Shown: in pieces, positions 1 to 4,741 of the stretch
Position numbering within the stretch: position 1 is the stretch's first letter
How the letters are laid out: every line of letters starts with the position of its first letter
Virus record (IMG/VR): IMGVR_UViG_3300032087_003995
Span: 1-34,441 of that record
DNA: 34,441 nt
Source: a virus
Direction: 5' to 3' (one strand)
Translations under genes and position numbers: made by a program
Notes under the pieces: model-generated
What the model saw: only the letters and a program-made list of their open reading frames with translations
Database searches by the model: none
Told to the model about the DNA's origin: nothing

Positions 1-131
1 GAGATGTAATTGATGGTAATGGTGAAGAAGGATGTGTAGTTGGGTTTAGTGATGATGATGGATATGATGAAGTATTATTATGGAATAATGGTGAGGGTTG
101 GAGTAGTAAGTTGAGTGATTGTATAAAATAA
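1..131 (+). CDS. 3' end of an unidentified protein (partial)
   Basis: An open frame enters at the left edge (codons from base 3) and ends at TAA 129-131, giving the last 42 residues. The visible part is rich in Gly, Asp and Trp (for example GYDEVLLWNNGEGW). I do not recognise a family. It lies on the same strand as the tRNAs and the accessory genes that follow. A structured AT-rich stretch starts right after its stop and may end its transcript. The start and most of the protein are outside the window. Confidence 0.6.
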   Translation, partial: DVIDGNGEEGCVVGFSDDDGYDEVLLWNNGEGWSSKLSDCIK

Positions 132-137
132 AAGTAT

Positions 138-191
138 AGTATAGTATAGTTAGAGAGTATAGTATAGTTAGAGAGTATAGTATATTATATG
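138..191 (+). repeat. 18-bp tandem repeat, two perfect copies plus a decayed third
   Basis: The unit AGTATAGTATAGTTAGAG occurs at 138-155 and 156-173. A third, degenerate copy at 174-191 starts AGTATAGTATA and then diverges. It lies in the non-coding stretch between the partial gene and the tRNA genes. No function can be assigned from sequence; recombination, a protein-binding site or plain slippage are all possible. Confidence 0.75.
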
Positions 192-224
192 TATAGTATG
201 CTCTCTAGCTCTCTATATAGAGCT
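170..224 (+). other. Two adjacent RNA hairpins in the non-coding leader of the tRNA region
   Basis: AGAGAGTATA (170-179) can pair with TATGCTCTCT (197-206), with one G-U pair, forming a long AT-rich stem. Immediately after it, AGCTCT (207-212) can pair with AGAGCT (219-224), and 211-222 is the perfect palindrome CTCTATATAGAG. There is no T-tract, so this is not a standard rho-independent terminator. It could be a processing or transcript-end structure. The rest of 225-293 has no gene that I can see; it contains a G-rich run at about 264-279 and a short stem-loop (TGCAAAA 281-287 with TTTTGCA 292-298). Confidence 0.45.
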
Positions 225-293
225 GTAAGTACGAGAATTTGTTATATATAGAGTTTCGGAAAAGGGGGGTTTGAGGGGCATGCAAAATTATTT

Positions 294-321
294 TTGCAAA
301 ACTCTGCGGAGTTCCTATAAT
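294..321 (+). promoter_or_regulatory. Sigma70-like promoter for the tRNA genes
   Basis: TTGCAA (294-299), a 16-bp spacer and TATAAT (316-321). Transcription would start near 328, about 9 bp before the first tRNA. The 16-bp spacing matches several other promoters in this window. The spacer contains a small ACTC/GAGT stem-loop (301-312). Confidence 0.6.
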
Positions 322-336
322 AGGTTTTTGTTGAGA

Positions 337-412
337 GGGCCTTTAGCTCAGCGGTTAGAGCAGTCGACTCATAATCGATTGGTCGTAGGTTCAAATCCTA
401 CAAGGCCCACCA
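337..412 (+). tRNA. tRNA-Ile2 (anticodon CAU, read as CUA/AUA decoder after lysidine modification)
   Basis: A full 76-nt cloverleaf with encoded CCA (410-412). The acceptor stem GGGCCTT/AAGGCCC pairs perfectly, the D arm is GCTC..GAGC, the anticodon stem is GTCGA/TCGAT with loop CTCATAA, and the T arm is GTAGG-TTCAAAT-CCTAC. CAU could mean Met, fMet or Ile2. The anticodon arm and the TTAGCTCAG..GGTTAGAGCA context closely resemble bacterial Ile2 tRNA (E. coli ileX type), so Ile2 is preferred. It would need host TilS to make lysidine. A supply of AUA-reading tRNA fits this AT-rich phage, whose late genes use ATA often. Confidence 0.88.
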
Positions 413-488
413 GCACGTCGACCGAGCAAGTGAACGGAGTGGTCTGCAAAACCATCTATGCAGGGGGCGGTACCCTGGACGTGCTCCA
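413..488 (+). tRNA. tRNA-Cys (GCA) with non-canonical D and T loops
   Basis: It begins at the base after the CCA of the previous tRNA. The acceptor stem GCACGTC/GACGTGC is 7/7. The anticodon stem GTGGT/ACCAT (with one G-T pair) encloses loop CTGCAAA, anticodon GCA. The T stem CAGGG/CCCTG is 5/5. The discriminator is T485, as in Cys tRNAs, followed by encoded CCA (486-488). Every arm length is standard (76 nt). However, the T loop is GGCGGTA instead of TTCRANN, the D stem has only three pairs (CCG/CGG) with loop AGCAAGTGAA lacking GG, and position 8 is G. The elbow contacts of a normal tRNA are therefore missing on both sides. Gene identity is fairly sure; normal translational function is not. 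Confidence 0.75.
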
Positions 489-499
489 ATTTTAGATAA

Positions 500-766
500 A
501 TGAAACCTAAAAAAATATACGCGTTTTGTGATAATACATTTTGTCAGCGATTAATATTGGTGGAAGTAAGAGATGAAACTGGTAAAATAATACCCGGAGA
601 AGGTAATGATTTATTTACAGGTATAACAATGCATGAATTTGATGATACACCAAACACTCCAGATGTTGAAACGGAACATTATTATCTCGGCAAAGTAAAC
701 CGGTACTGTAGTGAAGATTGTCAAGATAATGGGAACACGGTAATGTGCTCAAGTTGTAACGAATAA
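500..766 (+). CDS. Small Cys-rich protein, putative zinc binder
   Basis: 88 residues, not recognised as a named family. Six cysteines fall in three pairs: C10/C15 near the start, C70/C74, and C83/C86 at the very end (CSSC). This arrangement suggests one zinc site, or disulphides, with an acidic middle region between. It starts 11 bp after the tRNA-Cys CCA end and is probably co-transcribed with the tRNAs. There is no Shine-Dalgarno sequence before the ATG. It is followed within 8 bp by the ferredoxin gene. Function unknown; the spaced CxxxC and CxxC pairs make a metal-binding role the simplest guess. Confidence 0.65.
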   Translation: MKPKKIYAFCDNTFCQRLILVEVRDETGKIIPGEGNDLFTGITMHEFDDTPNTPDVETEHYYLGKVNRYCSEDCQDNGNTVMCSSCNE

Positions 767-774
767 ATAATTAT
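763..774 (+). promoter_or_regulatory. Late-promoter core abutting the ferredoxin start
   Basis: ATAAATA followed by ATTAT and then the ATG at 775. This is the T4 late core (TATAAATA) spaced so that the predicted +1 is the A of the start codon. It overlaps the last codons of the upstream gene. Confidence 0.6.
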
Positions 775-1002
775 ATGGCAGATAGAGCTGATATACAACC
801 GGAGAATGTGGAGGGTAAGTATTACGTAGATGAACAATGTATTGATTGTGATCTATGTAGAGAGGAAGCACCAAATAACTTTACTAGGCAAGAGACAGAA
901 GGTTATTCATATGTATATAAACAGCCAGAGAACGAAGAAGAAGAGTCTGACTGTCAGACCGCATTAGACAATTGTCCAGTAGAAGCTATAGGTAACGATT
1001 AA
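775..1002 (+). CDS. Ferredoxin, single [4Fe-4S] type
   Basis: 75 residues, a normal length for a small bacterial ferredoxin. It would carry electrons between host or phage redox enzymes in the cytoplasm. The cluster ligands are visible as C22-x2-C25-x2-C28 (DEQCIDCDLCRE) and C67 followed by Pro (NCPVEAIG), the standard pattern for one [4Fe-4S] cluster. C60 is extra. The strongly acidic surface (EEEESD) is typical of ferredoxins. From memory, the PENVxGKYYVDxxCIDCDLC core resembles ferredoxins of Verrucomicrobiota/Planctomycetota-type bacteria, hinting at the host; a search would be needed. It is preceded directly by a late-promoter-like motif with no SD. Its stop overlaps the next start (TAATG). 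Confidence 0.9.
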   Translation: MADRADIQPENVEGKYYVDEQCIDCDLCREEAPNNFTRQETEGYSYVYKQPENEEEESDCQTALDNCPVEAIGND

Positions 1003-1139
1003 TGAAGCCTCCTTGTCCAGATAAGCCAGTAAGTCCATTAGTTATATTGATTGCATTACCGATTGCGTTAATATGTGCATTGTTTATGTATCTAGGTAAT
1101 TTAAAATTATATGGTACGAGTGTTAAGAGAGATAAGTAA
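1002..1139 (+). CDS. Small membrane protein (45 aa)
   Basis: The ATG at 1002 overlaps the ferredoxin stop as TAATG, indicating translational coupling. The product starts MKPPCPDKPVSP and is followed by one strong membrane segment (about residues 12-33) and a short basic tail ending VKRDK. It has no recognised family. It overlaps the start of the next membrane-protein gene by 29 bp in another frame. A pair of overlapping single-span proteins is a common layout for phage lysis or membrane functions, but nothing here proves that. Confidence 0.6.
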   Translation: MKPPCPDKPVSPLVILIALPIALICALFMYLGNLKLYGTSVKRDK

Positions 1140-1350
1140 GATTGCTATATTAATTGTATTAATAATTATAGGATCTATTATTACAGCTGTATACTCAGAG
1201 CCTATACAAGTAAAGGCTAATAGAGTGTATAAAGAACGTGGTAGTTTTCATACAGATTTCACTAAAGAGGAGAGAGATGAATACATGGAGTATTTACGTA
1301 TCTTAAACGCAGAGACAACGAATTCAATCTATAATATAGAGTTACCTTGA
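1111..1350 (+). CDS. Small membrane-anchored protein (79 aa)
   Basis: An N-terminal membrane segment (about residues 10-29, IAILIVLIIIGSIITAVYS) is followed by a hydrophilic, charged domain of about 50 residues. It looks like an anchored or secreted small protein. The ATG is chosen because a degenerate form of the start-proximal motif (TTTAAAATTAT) runs into it; a GTG at 1120 is an alternative. It overlaps the 45-residue membrane protein before it. No family recognised. Holin, spanin or superinfection-exclusion roles are possible but unsupported. Confidence 0.6.
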   Translation: MVRVLREISKIAILIVLIIIGSIITAVYSEPIQVKANRVYKERGSFHTDFTKEERDEYMEYLRILNAETTNSIYNIELP

Positions 1351-1499
1351 ACTTATTCGTACAGTTAGCTATTAATGGATGGAAATGGCGAATAAAAAAT
1401 TGGAAATTAGTATTAAGTTCGTATTATCGTTGGATTAAGAATCGACGAATGATTAAATATTTACGTGACCTTCGAAGAAAAGATTCTCAAAGAGTCTAA
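1347..1499 (+). CDS. Possible small basic protein (50 aa, TTG start)
   Basis: This frame fills the gap between two genes. It would start at a TTG overlapping the TGA of the preceding gene and end inside the next gene. The product is very basic and aromatic, with five Trp and many Lys/Arg (for example NGWKWRIKNWK). The stop/start overlap and the absence of any other content in 1351-1464 support it. The rare TTG start and the 35-bp overlap at its end argue against it. No family recognised. Confidence 0.35.
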   Translation: MNLFVQLAINGWKWRIKNWKLVLSSYYRWIKNRRMIKYLRDLRRKDSQRV

Positions 1500-1968
1500 G
1501 AGTAAAGAAGCCAAGCTCTTAAGAGCAGCTAAGAAGGCTGCAAAAGAACCCGATACAGGAGTTAAGATACTCAAAAAGTCCGCTTATTACGTTATACGTG
1601 ACTGCGCCAAGATTGCGGAACTTTATTTACCTCACTTAATATATTCACAGATCAAAAACCCAATACAGATGTTAGAGGGTGTGTTTACTAAATCAGAGGT
1701 TTCAGGATTTGTATCCAGAGCCAAGAAGGATTTAGTTACTAATCAATTATTAAATCTAATAGTATTAGATATAAAGAAGCAAAATTTGCTAGAGTCTGCT
1801 ACCACTGCTCCTCCACAGATTCTAGAGTTCGAAGATGTAGAAGAAGATGATATATATGGTGACTACGACTCTGAGCCGGTATCGGGTGATATCGAAACTG
1901 ATGTAGTAGTTGAAGTTGAAAAAGATACGTTACAATTATTACTCGATGCCTTCAAAGTCACAAACTAA
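1465..1968 (+). CDS. Hypothetical protein with acidic C-terminus
   Basis: 167 residues from a GTG at 1465. The N-terminal third is Lys-rich and predicted helical (ESKSKEAKLLRAAKKAAKEP). The middle has alternating hydrophobic segments. Residues 120-160 are a strongly acidic low-complexity stretch (EFEDVEEDDIYGDYDSEP). This charge polarity suggests an interaction or nucleic-acid mimic tail, but no family is recognised. The next gene starts inside its last codons. The start is uncertain; the first in-frame ATG is well inside the protein. Confidence 0.6.
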   Translation: MTFEEKILKESKSKEAKLLRAAKKAAKEPDTGVKILKKSAYYVIRDCAKIAELYLPHLIYSQIKNPIQMLEGVFTKSEVSGFVSRAKKDLVTNQLLNLIVLDIKKQNLLESATTAPPQILEFEDVEEDDIYGDYDSEPVSGDIETDVVVEVEKDTLQLLLDAFKVTN

Positions 1969-2170
1969 GTACGATTACAAATGTCATTATATGAACTTAG
2001 CAAACATGCTAATATATCACGGTTCTGAGCTATGCACAGCTGAAGGGCCGGAAGCTGTCCGGAAGTTAAATGAACAGGCGATAGCAGAAGCTAGAAAGTT
2101 TATCGATACTATTTCCCCACCTACGCCTCAGCCAGATATCTCCAATGTCAAAGAATACAGATCAGCCTAA
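1946..2170 (+). CDS. Hypothetical protein (74 aa)
   Basis: Translation from the ATG at 1946 gives a soluble, mostly helical protein with two Cys and a Pro-rich end (SPPTPQPDISN). The frame extends 36 bp further upstream, but this ATG gives the usual short overlap (23 bp) with the previous gene. Its own end overlaps the next gene by 26 bp. No family recognised. The nested overlaps suggest that the run from 1465 to 2345 is translated as one coupled operon. Confidence 0.5.
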   Translation: MPSKSQTKYDYKCHYMNLANMLIYHGSELCTAEGPEAVRKLNEQAIAEARKFIDTISPPTPQPDISNVKEYRSA

Positions 2171-2345
2171 AATATGTAAAAATCCTCATTGTTTCGAAGA
2201 AACGTGCAAAGGTGAATGTCTAGAATGTGACCATGTGACGAGAACTGAGACATGTTTATCCGAAGACGGTGAATTCACACAATACATAGAGACCACTCCT
2301 CTCCGGTCTAAGTACTTCTATGAAACCACTATTGGAGCGAGCTAG
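2145..2345 (+). CDS. Small Cys-rich protein, putative zinc binder (66 aa)
   Basis: Six cysteines lie in the first 37 residues: C11, C16, C21, C25, C28 and C37. They include a CKGECLEC cluster, consistent with a small zinc-binding or knuckle-like domain. The C-terminal half has no Cys and is mildly acidic. It starts within the end of the preceding gene and is the last gene before the first of two duplicated promoters. Unrecognised family; a role in binding host factors is only a guess. Confidence 0.55.
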   Translation: MSKNTDQPKICKNPHCFEETCKGECLECDHVTRTETCLSEDGEFTQYIETTPLRSKYFYETTIGAS

Positions 2346-2349
2346 AGAT

Positions 2350-2387
2350 AAAGCTTGACTGTTTCTCATAAATAGCTATAATGATTG
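2350..2387 (+). repeat. 38-bp direct repeat, copy 1
   Basis: Positions 2350-2387 are identical to 2778-2815. The repeat spans a complete sigma70-like promoter and the two copies bracket the HNH endonuclease gene. Confidence 0.9.
2355..2382 (+). promoter_or_regulatory. Sigma70-like early promoter, upstream of HNH gene
   Basis: TTGACT (2355-2360), a 16-bp spacer and a perfect TATAAT (2377-2382). The start would be near 2389, giving the HNH gene at 2416 a leader of about 27 nt, longer than for other genes here. Confidence 0.75.
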
Positions 2388-2415
2388 TTAGCTGCTAAAC
2401 GGTAGCTAGAAAAAT

Positions 2416-2775
2416 ATGAAATTCTCCTTAGATGCAGAAGGTTATGAAAAGTTTAAAAAATCTAAACTTACAGCAAATCAGGTTCGTCATACAAGGTATG
2501 ACAAGAATCTATTTTGGCGATATAATAATTACTTAAAAAAAGAGTATAATTTTGATATGGAGACATGCTCGGAATGTGGTATTCAAGAATGGAATGGCAA
2601 ACCAGTTATAATGGAATTAGATCATCTTAATGGAATTACAAATGATGCAACAATAGAAAATCTGTCTATGAAATGTCCAAATTGTCATTCTCAAACACAT
2701 AATTATAAAAACAGAAAAGTAACTATATTCGAAAGGAAAGATCAATTAGTAGCTTCTGTAGCCGAAGCTGCATAA
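2416..2775 (+). CDS. HNH endonuclease (free-standing, homing type)
   Basis: 119 residues, a usual size for small phage HNH nucleases that cut DNA and spread themselves. The C-terminal half holds the whole motif: C51-x2-C54, then ELDH (H70), N82 in IENLSMKC, and CPNCH (C87, C90, H91). The four Cys form the structural zinc site, and H70/N82/H91 form the metal-dependent catalytic site. The N-terminal part is basic and probably contacts DNA. Identical 38-bp promoter sequences lie on both sides, suggesting insertion next to, or duplication of, a promoter. There is no SD before the ATG. Confidence 0.9.
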   Translation: MKFSLDAEGYEKFKKSKLTANQVRHTRYDKNLFWRYNNYLKKEYNFDMETCSECGIQEWNGKPVIMELDHLNGITNDATIENLSMKCPNCHSQTHNYKNRKVTIFERKDQLVASVAEAA

Positions 2776-2777
2776 AA

Positions 2778-2815
2778 AAAGCTTGACTGTTTCTCATAAA
2801 TAGCTATAATGATTG
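2778..2815 (+). repeat. 38-bp direct repeat, copy 2
   Basis: Identical to 2350-2387. It contains the promoter for the genes at 2821 onward and begins 3 bp after the HNH stop codon. Confidence 0.9.
2783..2810 (+). promoter_or_regulatory. Sigma70-like early promoter, second copy
   Basis: TTGACT (2783-2788), 16 bp and TATAAT (2805-2810). The predicted start at about 2817 is only some 4 nt before the ATG at 2821, so the transcript would be nearly leaderless. Confidence 0.75.
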
Positions 2816-2820
2816 GAGTT

Positions 2821-2955
2821 ATGGCAGTCAAAATGCGAATAATGGTTAATCGGAACAAATTCGAGATTAAAGTGAGAAACTATGAAAAGTCTAAAGCCAA
2901 GAGTCTTAATAAGATTCAACACCGGATCCAGAGTGCACAGACCCAAAAAGGGTAA
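2821..2955 (+). CDS. Possible small basic protein (44 aa)
   Basis: The ATG lies 10 bp after the -10 box of the duplicated promoter, the same geometry as other early genes here. The product is basic and probably helical (RNYEKSKAKSLNKIQ). Its last 74 bp overlap another small frame that starts at 2882, so only one of the two may be real, or both may be used. No family recognised. Support is the promoter spacing only. Confidence 0.42.
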   Translation: MAVKMRIMVNRNKFEIKVRNYEKSKAKSLNKIQHRIQSAQTQKG

Positions 2956-2995
2956 AGGTTCATATATCCGGAAAAAAGTAGTTGATAAAGAATAA
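2882..2995 (+). CDS. Small basic protein (37 aa)
   Basis: Starts MKSLKPRVLIRF, continues RVHRPKKGKGSYIRKK and ends at TAA 2993-2995. It is highly basic, with a Lys/Gly/Arg block like that of small nucleic-acid-binding proteins. From memory, similar short basic proteins occur in marine T4-like phages, but this was not checked. It overlaps the preceding small frame. The -35 box for the DUF932 gene lies inside its last codons. Confidence 0.5.
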   Translation: MKSLKPRVLIRFNTGSRVHRPKKGKGSYIRKKVVDKE

Positions 2996-3010
2996 GAGAC
3001 AGTCTATAAT
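2982..3010 (+). promoter_or_regulatory. Sigma70-like early promoter for the DUF932 gene
   Basis: TTGATA (2982-2987), a 17-bp spacer and TATAAT (3005-3010). The start is predicted near 3017, only about 3 nt before the ATG at 3020. There is no SD in the gap. Confidence 0.75.
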
Positions 3011-3019
3011 AAACGAGTT

Positions 3020-4045
3020 ATGAGAATAAACGATAAGAACGTCGCACTTCAAGACATTAACGAACACTCAGCAATTGCAGTTGAAGGTGTTCATCAGATT
3101 TCGAGTAAAGATGAGCTTTACACTAAGGCTGGTCTAGATTTCGAAGTAGAGCAAGTCAATCTCGGTAAAGCTACTGGAGATGATAACTTTGATAGGTTTT
3201 ACGGGTTGCGTAATAATAAGACTGGTCAAGTCTATGCAGTTACAGGTCGTAAGTATGCACCAATTCAGAATCATGAATTAATTGATGCATTTGATGAAGT
3301 TCGCAAAATGTATGGCGCCGAATATAAAGCCGCCGGAGTTATGCGTGGTGGTAGTCGAATTTGGGTTCAAGCTGAGCTTCCAAAGGACTATACGTTTGAG
3401 ATCCCTAATCGTAAGGGGGATAAGATCAATTCAATGCTAACTATGTTGATTGGTCAAGATGGTATTGTATCTAATTGTATCTTCCCGACGTCGATGCGCG
3501 GTGCATGTAATAATCAGTTTGTAGCTATGACTAAAGAGTCTACTCGCGATTATCGAATTCAGCATTTTGCTAATTGGGAAAAGCGATTGGATACAGTTAA
3601 GGCAATCTTCGCTAAGAATATTGACAGCTTGAAGAATATGTATACCGATTTCGCGAAACTTGATAGTAGGGCGATTTCAAAAGAAGAGTTATATAACTTT
3701 CTTGGTCATTTATACCCGATGCGCGATACTGAAGATGAGAAGACTATTCGAGTACACAATGATGTAGCTGCTCTATTCTCTCGAGGCGCTGGTAATCTTG
3801 GTAAGTCGCGATGGGATGCGTTTAACGCGGTGACTGAGTATGTTGATCATCATCAGCATGCAACTCGGATGGCTAATGCGATTGAGAATAAGAATCATGA
3901 ATACATCCAGAATCGGATTGGTAGTTTGAATACTCCAGGTGGTCAGATGGATCGATTCAAGCGTAAAGCGTTAAACCTGCTAACTGGTACTGTAATGTTC
4001 GATAAGCCAGTTGTAAAAGAGCCTGAAATCGTGCTAGTAGATTAA
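3020..4045 (+). CDS. DUF932-family (phage/plasmid-like TIGR03299-type) protein
   Basis: 341 residues, about the family's usual length. It matches the DUF932/TIGR03299 type by its overall plan: an N-terminal VTGRKYAPIQN segment where the family has a Val-x-x-x-Tyr-x-x-x-Gln motif, a central CIFPTSMRGACNNQ segment, and the late helical SRWDAFNAVTEYVDH motif near residue 275. Proteins of this family are found in phages and plasmids. Their molecular role is not established, though plasmid relatives are often near anti-restriction genes. It has its own strong early promoter, an almost leaderless start and a strong terminator after it, so it is a single-gene unit and probably expressed early at high level. 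Confidence 0.85.
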   Translation: MRINDKNVALQDINEHSAIAVEGVHQISSKDELYTKAGLDFEVEQVNLGKATGDDNFDRFYGLRNNKTGQVYAVTGRKYAPIQNHELIDAFDEVRKMYGAEYKAAGVMRGGSRIWVQAELPKDYTFEIPNRKGDKINSMLTMLIGQDGIVSNCIFPTSMRGACNNQFVAMTKESTRDYRIQHFANWEKRLDTVKAIFAKNIDSLKNMYTDFAKLDSRAISKEELYNFLGHLYPMRDTEDEKTIRVHNDVAALFSRGAGNLGKSRWDAFNAVTEYVDHHQHATRMANAIENKNHEYIQNRIGSLNTPGGQMDRFKRKALNLLTGTVMFDKPVVKEPEIVLVD

Positions 4046-4073
4046 TTTCTCCTCATCCAACAACAACATAGAG

Positions 4074-4098
4074 AACCCATGGGAAACCATGGGTTTTT
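4074..4098 (+). terminator. Rho-independent terminator
   Basis: A 9-bp perfect stem AACCCATGG/CCATGGGTT closed by a GAAA tetraloop, followed by T's (4094-4098). It lies 29 bp after the DUF932 stop. The rest of 4099-4191 shows no gene; a weak AAAAG/CTTTT hairpin lies near 4153-4165. Confidence 0.92.
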
Positions 4099-4191
4099 CT
4101 ATCACCAAATCTTATATTCCCTGTATGAACAAATAGGAGAGAACCGTTCGGAAAAGCTGCTTTTTTATGTTCCTTCGTAGGATTGACTCGA

Positions 4192-4203
4192 CTAAATAAT
4201 TAT
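4192..4203 (+). promoter_or_regulatory. Late-promoter core abutting the metallopeptidase start
   Basis: CTAAATA (4192-4198) plus ATTAT (4199-4203), then ATG 4204. With T4 spacing the transcript starts on the A of the ATG. Confidence 0.7.
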
Positions 4204-4695
4204 ATGCTGTCGATAGAATTGCATGCAAAACAAACTATAAAAAAATGGTTGCGTGATAATGAAATCGATATTCGTATCATCCAAAAATGTACAAACATAC
4301 TTCTCAATCAAATTCGGCGACACAACAAGTGGGTCTTTCCTGAGATTGAGATTAAGCGATATAAGAACGCAAACAGCAGTGGATATTATTTTGGTTTCGA
4401 TGAGCTTTACTTGACTGGAAATCTAGATCAGAATGGTTGGAGTAAAGAGAAGAGGTTTGATACATTTGTAAGTCATTATCTTCATGAGCTTAGACATTGG
4501 ATACAGGATAACATGCTGGGGGTATCTGAAGAGAAGTTAAACTACACAGATGAAGATGTTGATAAAGAGCGACCTACATACTGTCAAAATAAATGGGAAG
4601 TAGATGCTCGACGATTCGAAAGACGATATAAGAAAGAATTCATTCAACTGTATCACATTCTAGAAAAGTTATCCAAGAAAAAAGATTTGCGTTAA
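4204..4695 (+). CDS. HExxH metallopeptidase-like protein
   Basis: 163 residues from the ATG at 4204; a TTG 21 bp upstream is in frame but lies before the promoter core. Residues 90-101 carry HYLHELRHWIQD, the zincin HExxH motif (H94, E95, H98). A further E132 in NKWEVDARRFE could be the third zinc ligand, as in gluzincin-like folds. The N-terminal part is helical and basic. This arrangement is seen in small phage proteins annotated as putative metallopeptidases, whose substrates are unknown. It begins a late-type unit after a terminator, so it may act on a structural protein or at lysis. Catalysis is inferred from the motif only. Confidence 0.65.
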   Translation: MLSIELHAKQTIKKWLRDNEIDIRIIQKCTNILLNQIRRHNKWVFPEIEIKRYKNANSSGYYFGFDELYLTGNLDQNGWSKEKRFDTFVSHYLHELRHWIQDNMLGVSEEKLNYTDEDVDKERPTYCQNKWEVDARRFERRYKKEFIQLYHILEKLSKKKDLR

Positions 4696-4729
4696 TTTCA
4701 ATTTTACTATTGCTCTAATTTTTATAAGG

Positions 4730-4741
4730 GTAAATAATATT
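4730..4741 (+). promoter_or_regulatory. Late-promoter core before the 116-aa gene
   Basis: GTAAATA (4730-4736), ATATT, then ATG 4742: the same 7+5 geometry as the other start-abutting motifs. Confidence 0.6.

Noticed and set aside
138-191. CRISPR-like array
   Set aside because: Repeats are directly adjacent without spacers.
271-495. Open frame of 74 codons
   Set aside because: It runs through both tRNA genes; its apparent protein is just translated tRNA sequence.
2350-2815. Insertion sequence
   Set aside because: No transposase or inverted ends; the enclosed gene is an HNH nuclease and the flanks are direct repeats that are promoters.
4167-4199. 10-codon frame before the metallopeptidase gene
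   Set aside because: Too short and it ends inside the promoter core; no sign of conservation can be judged.
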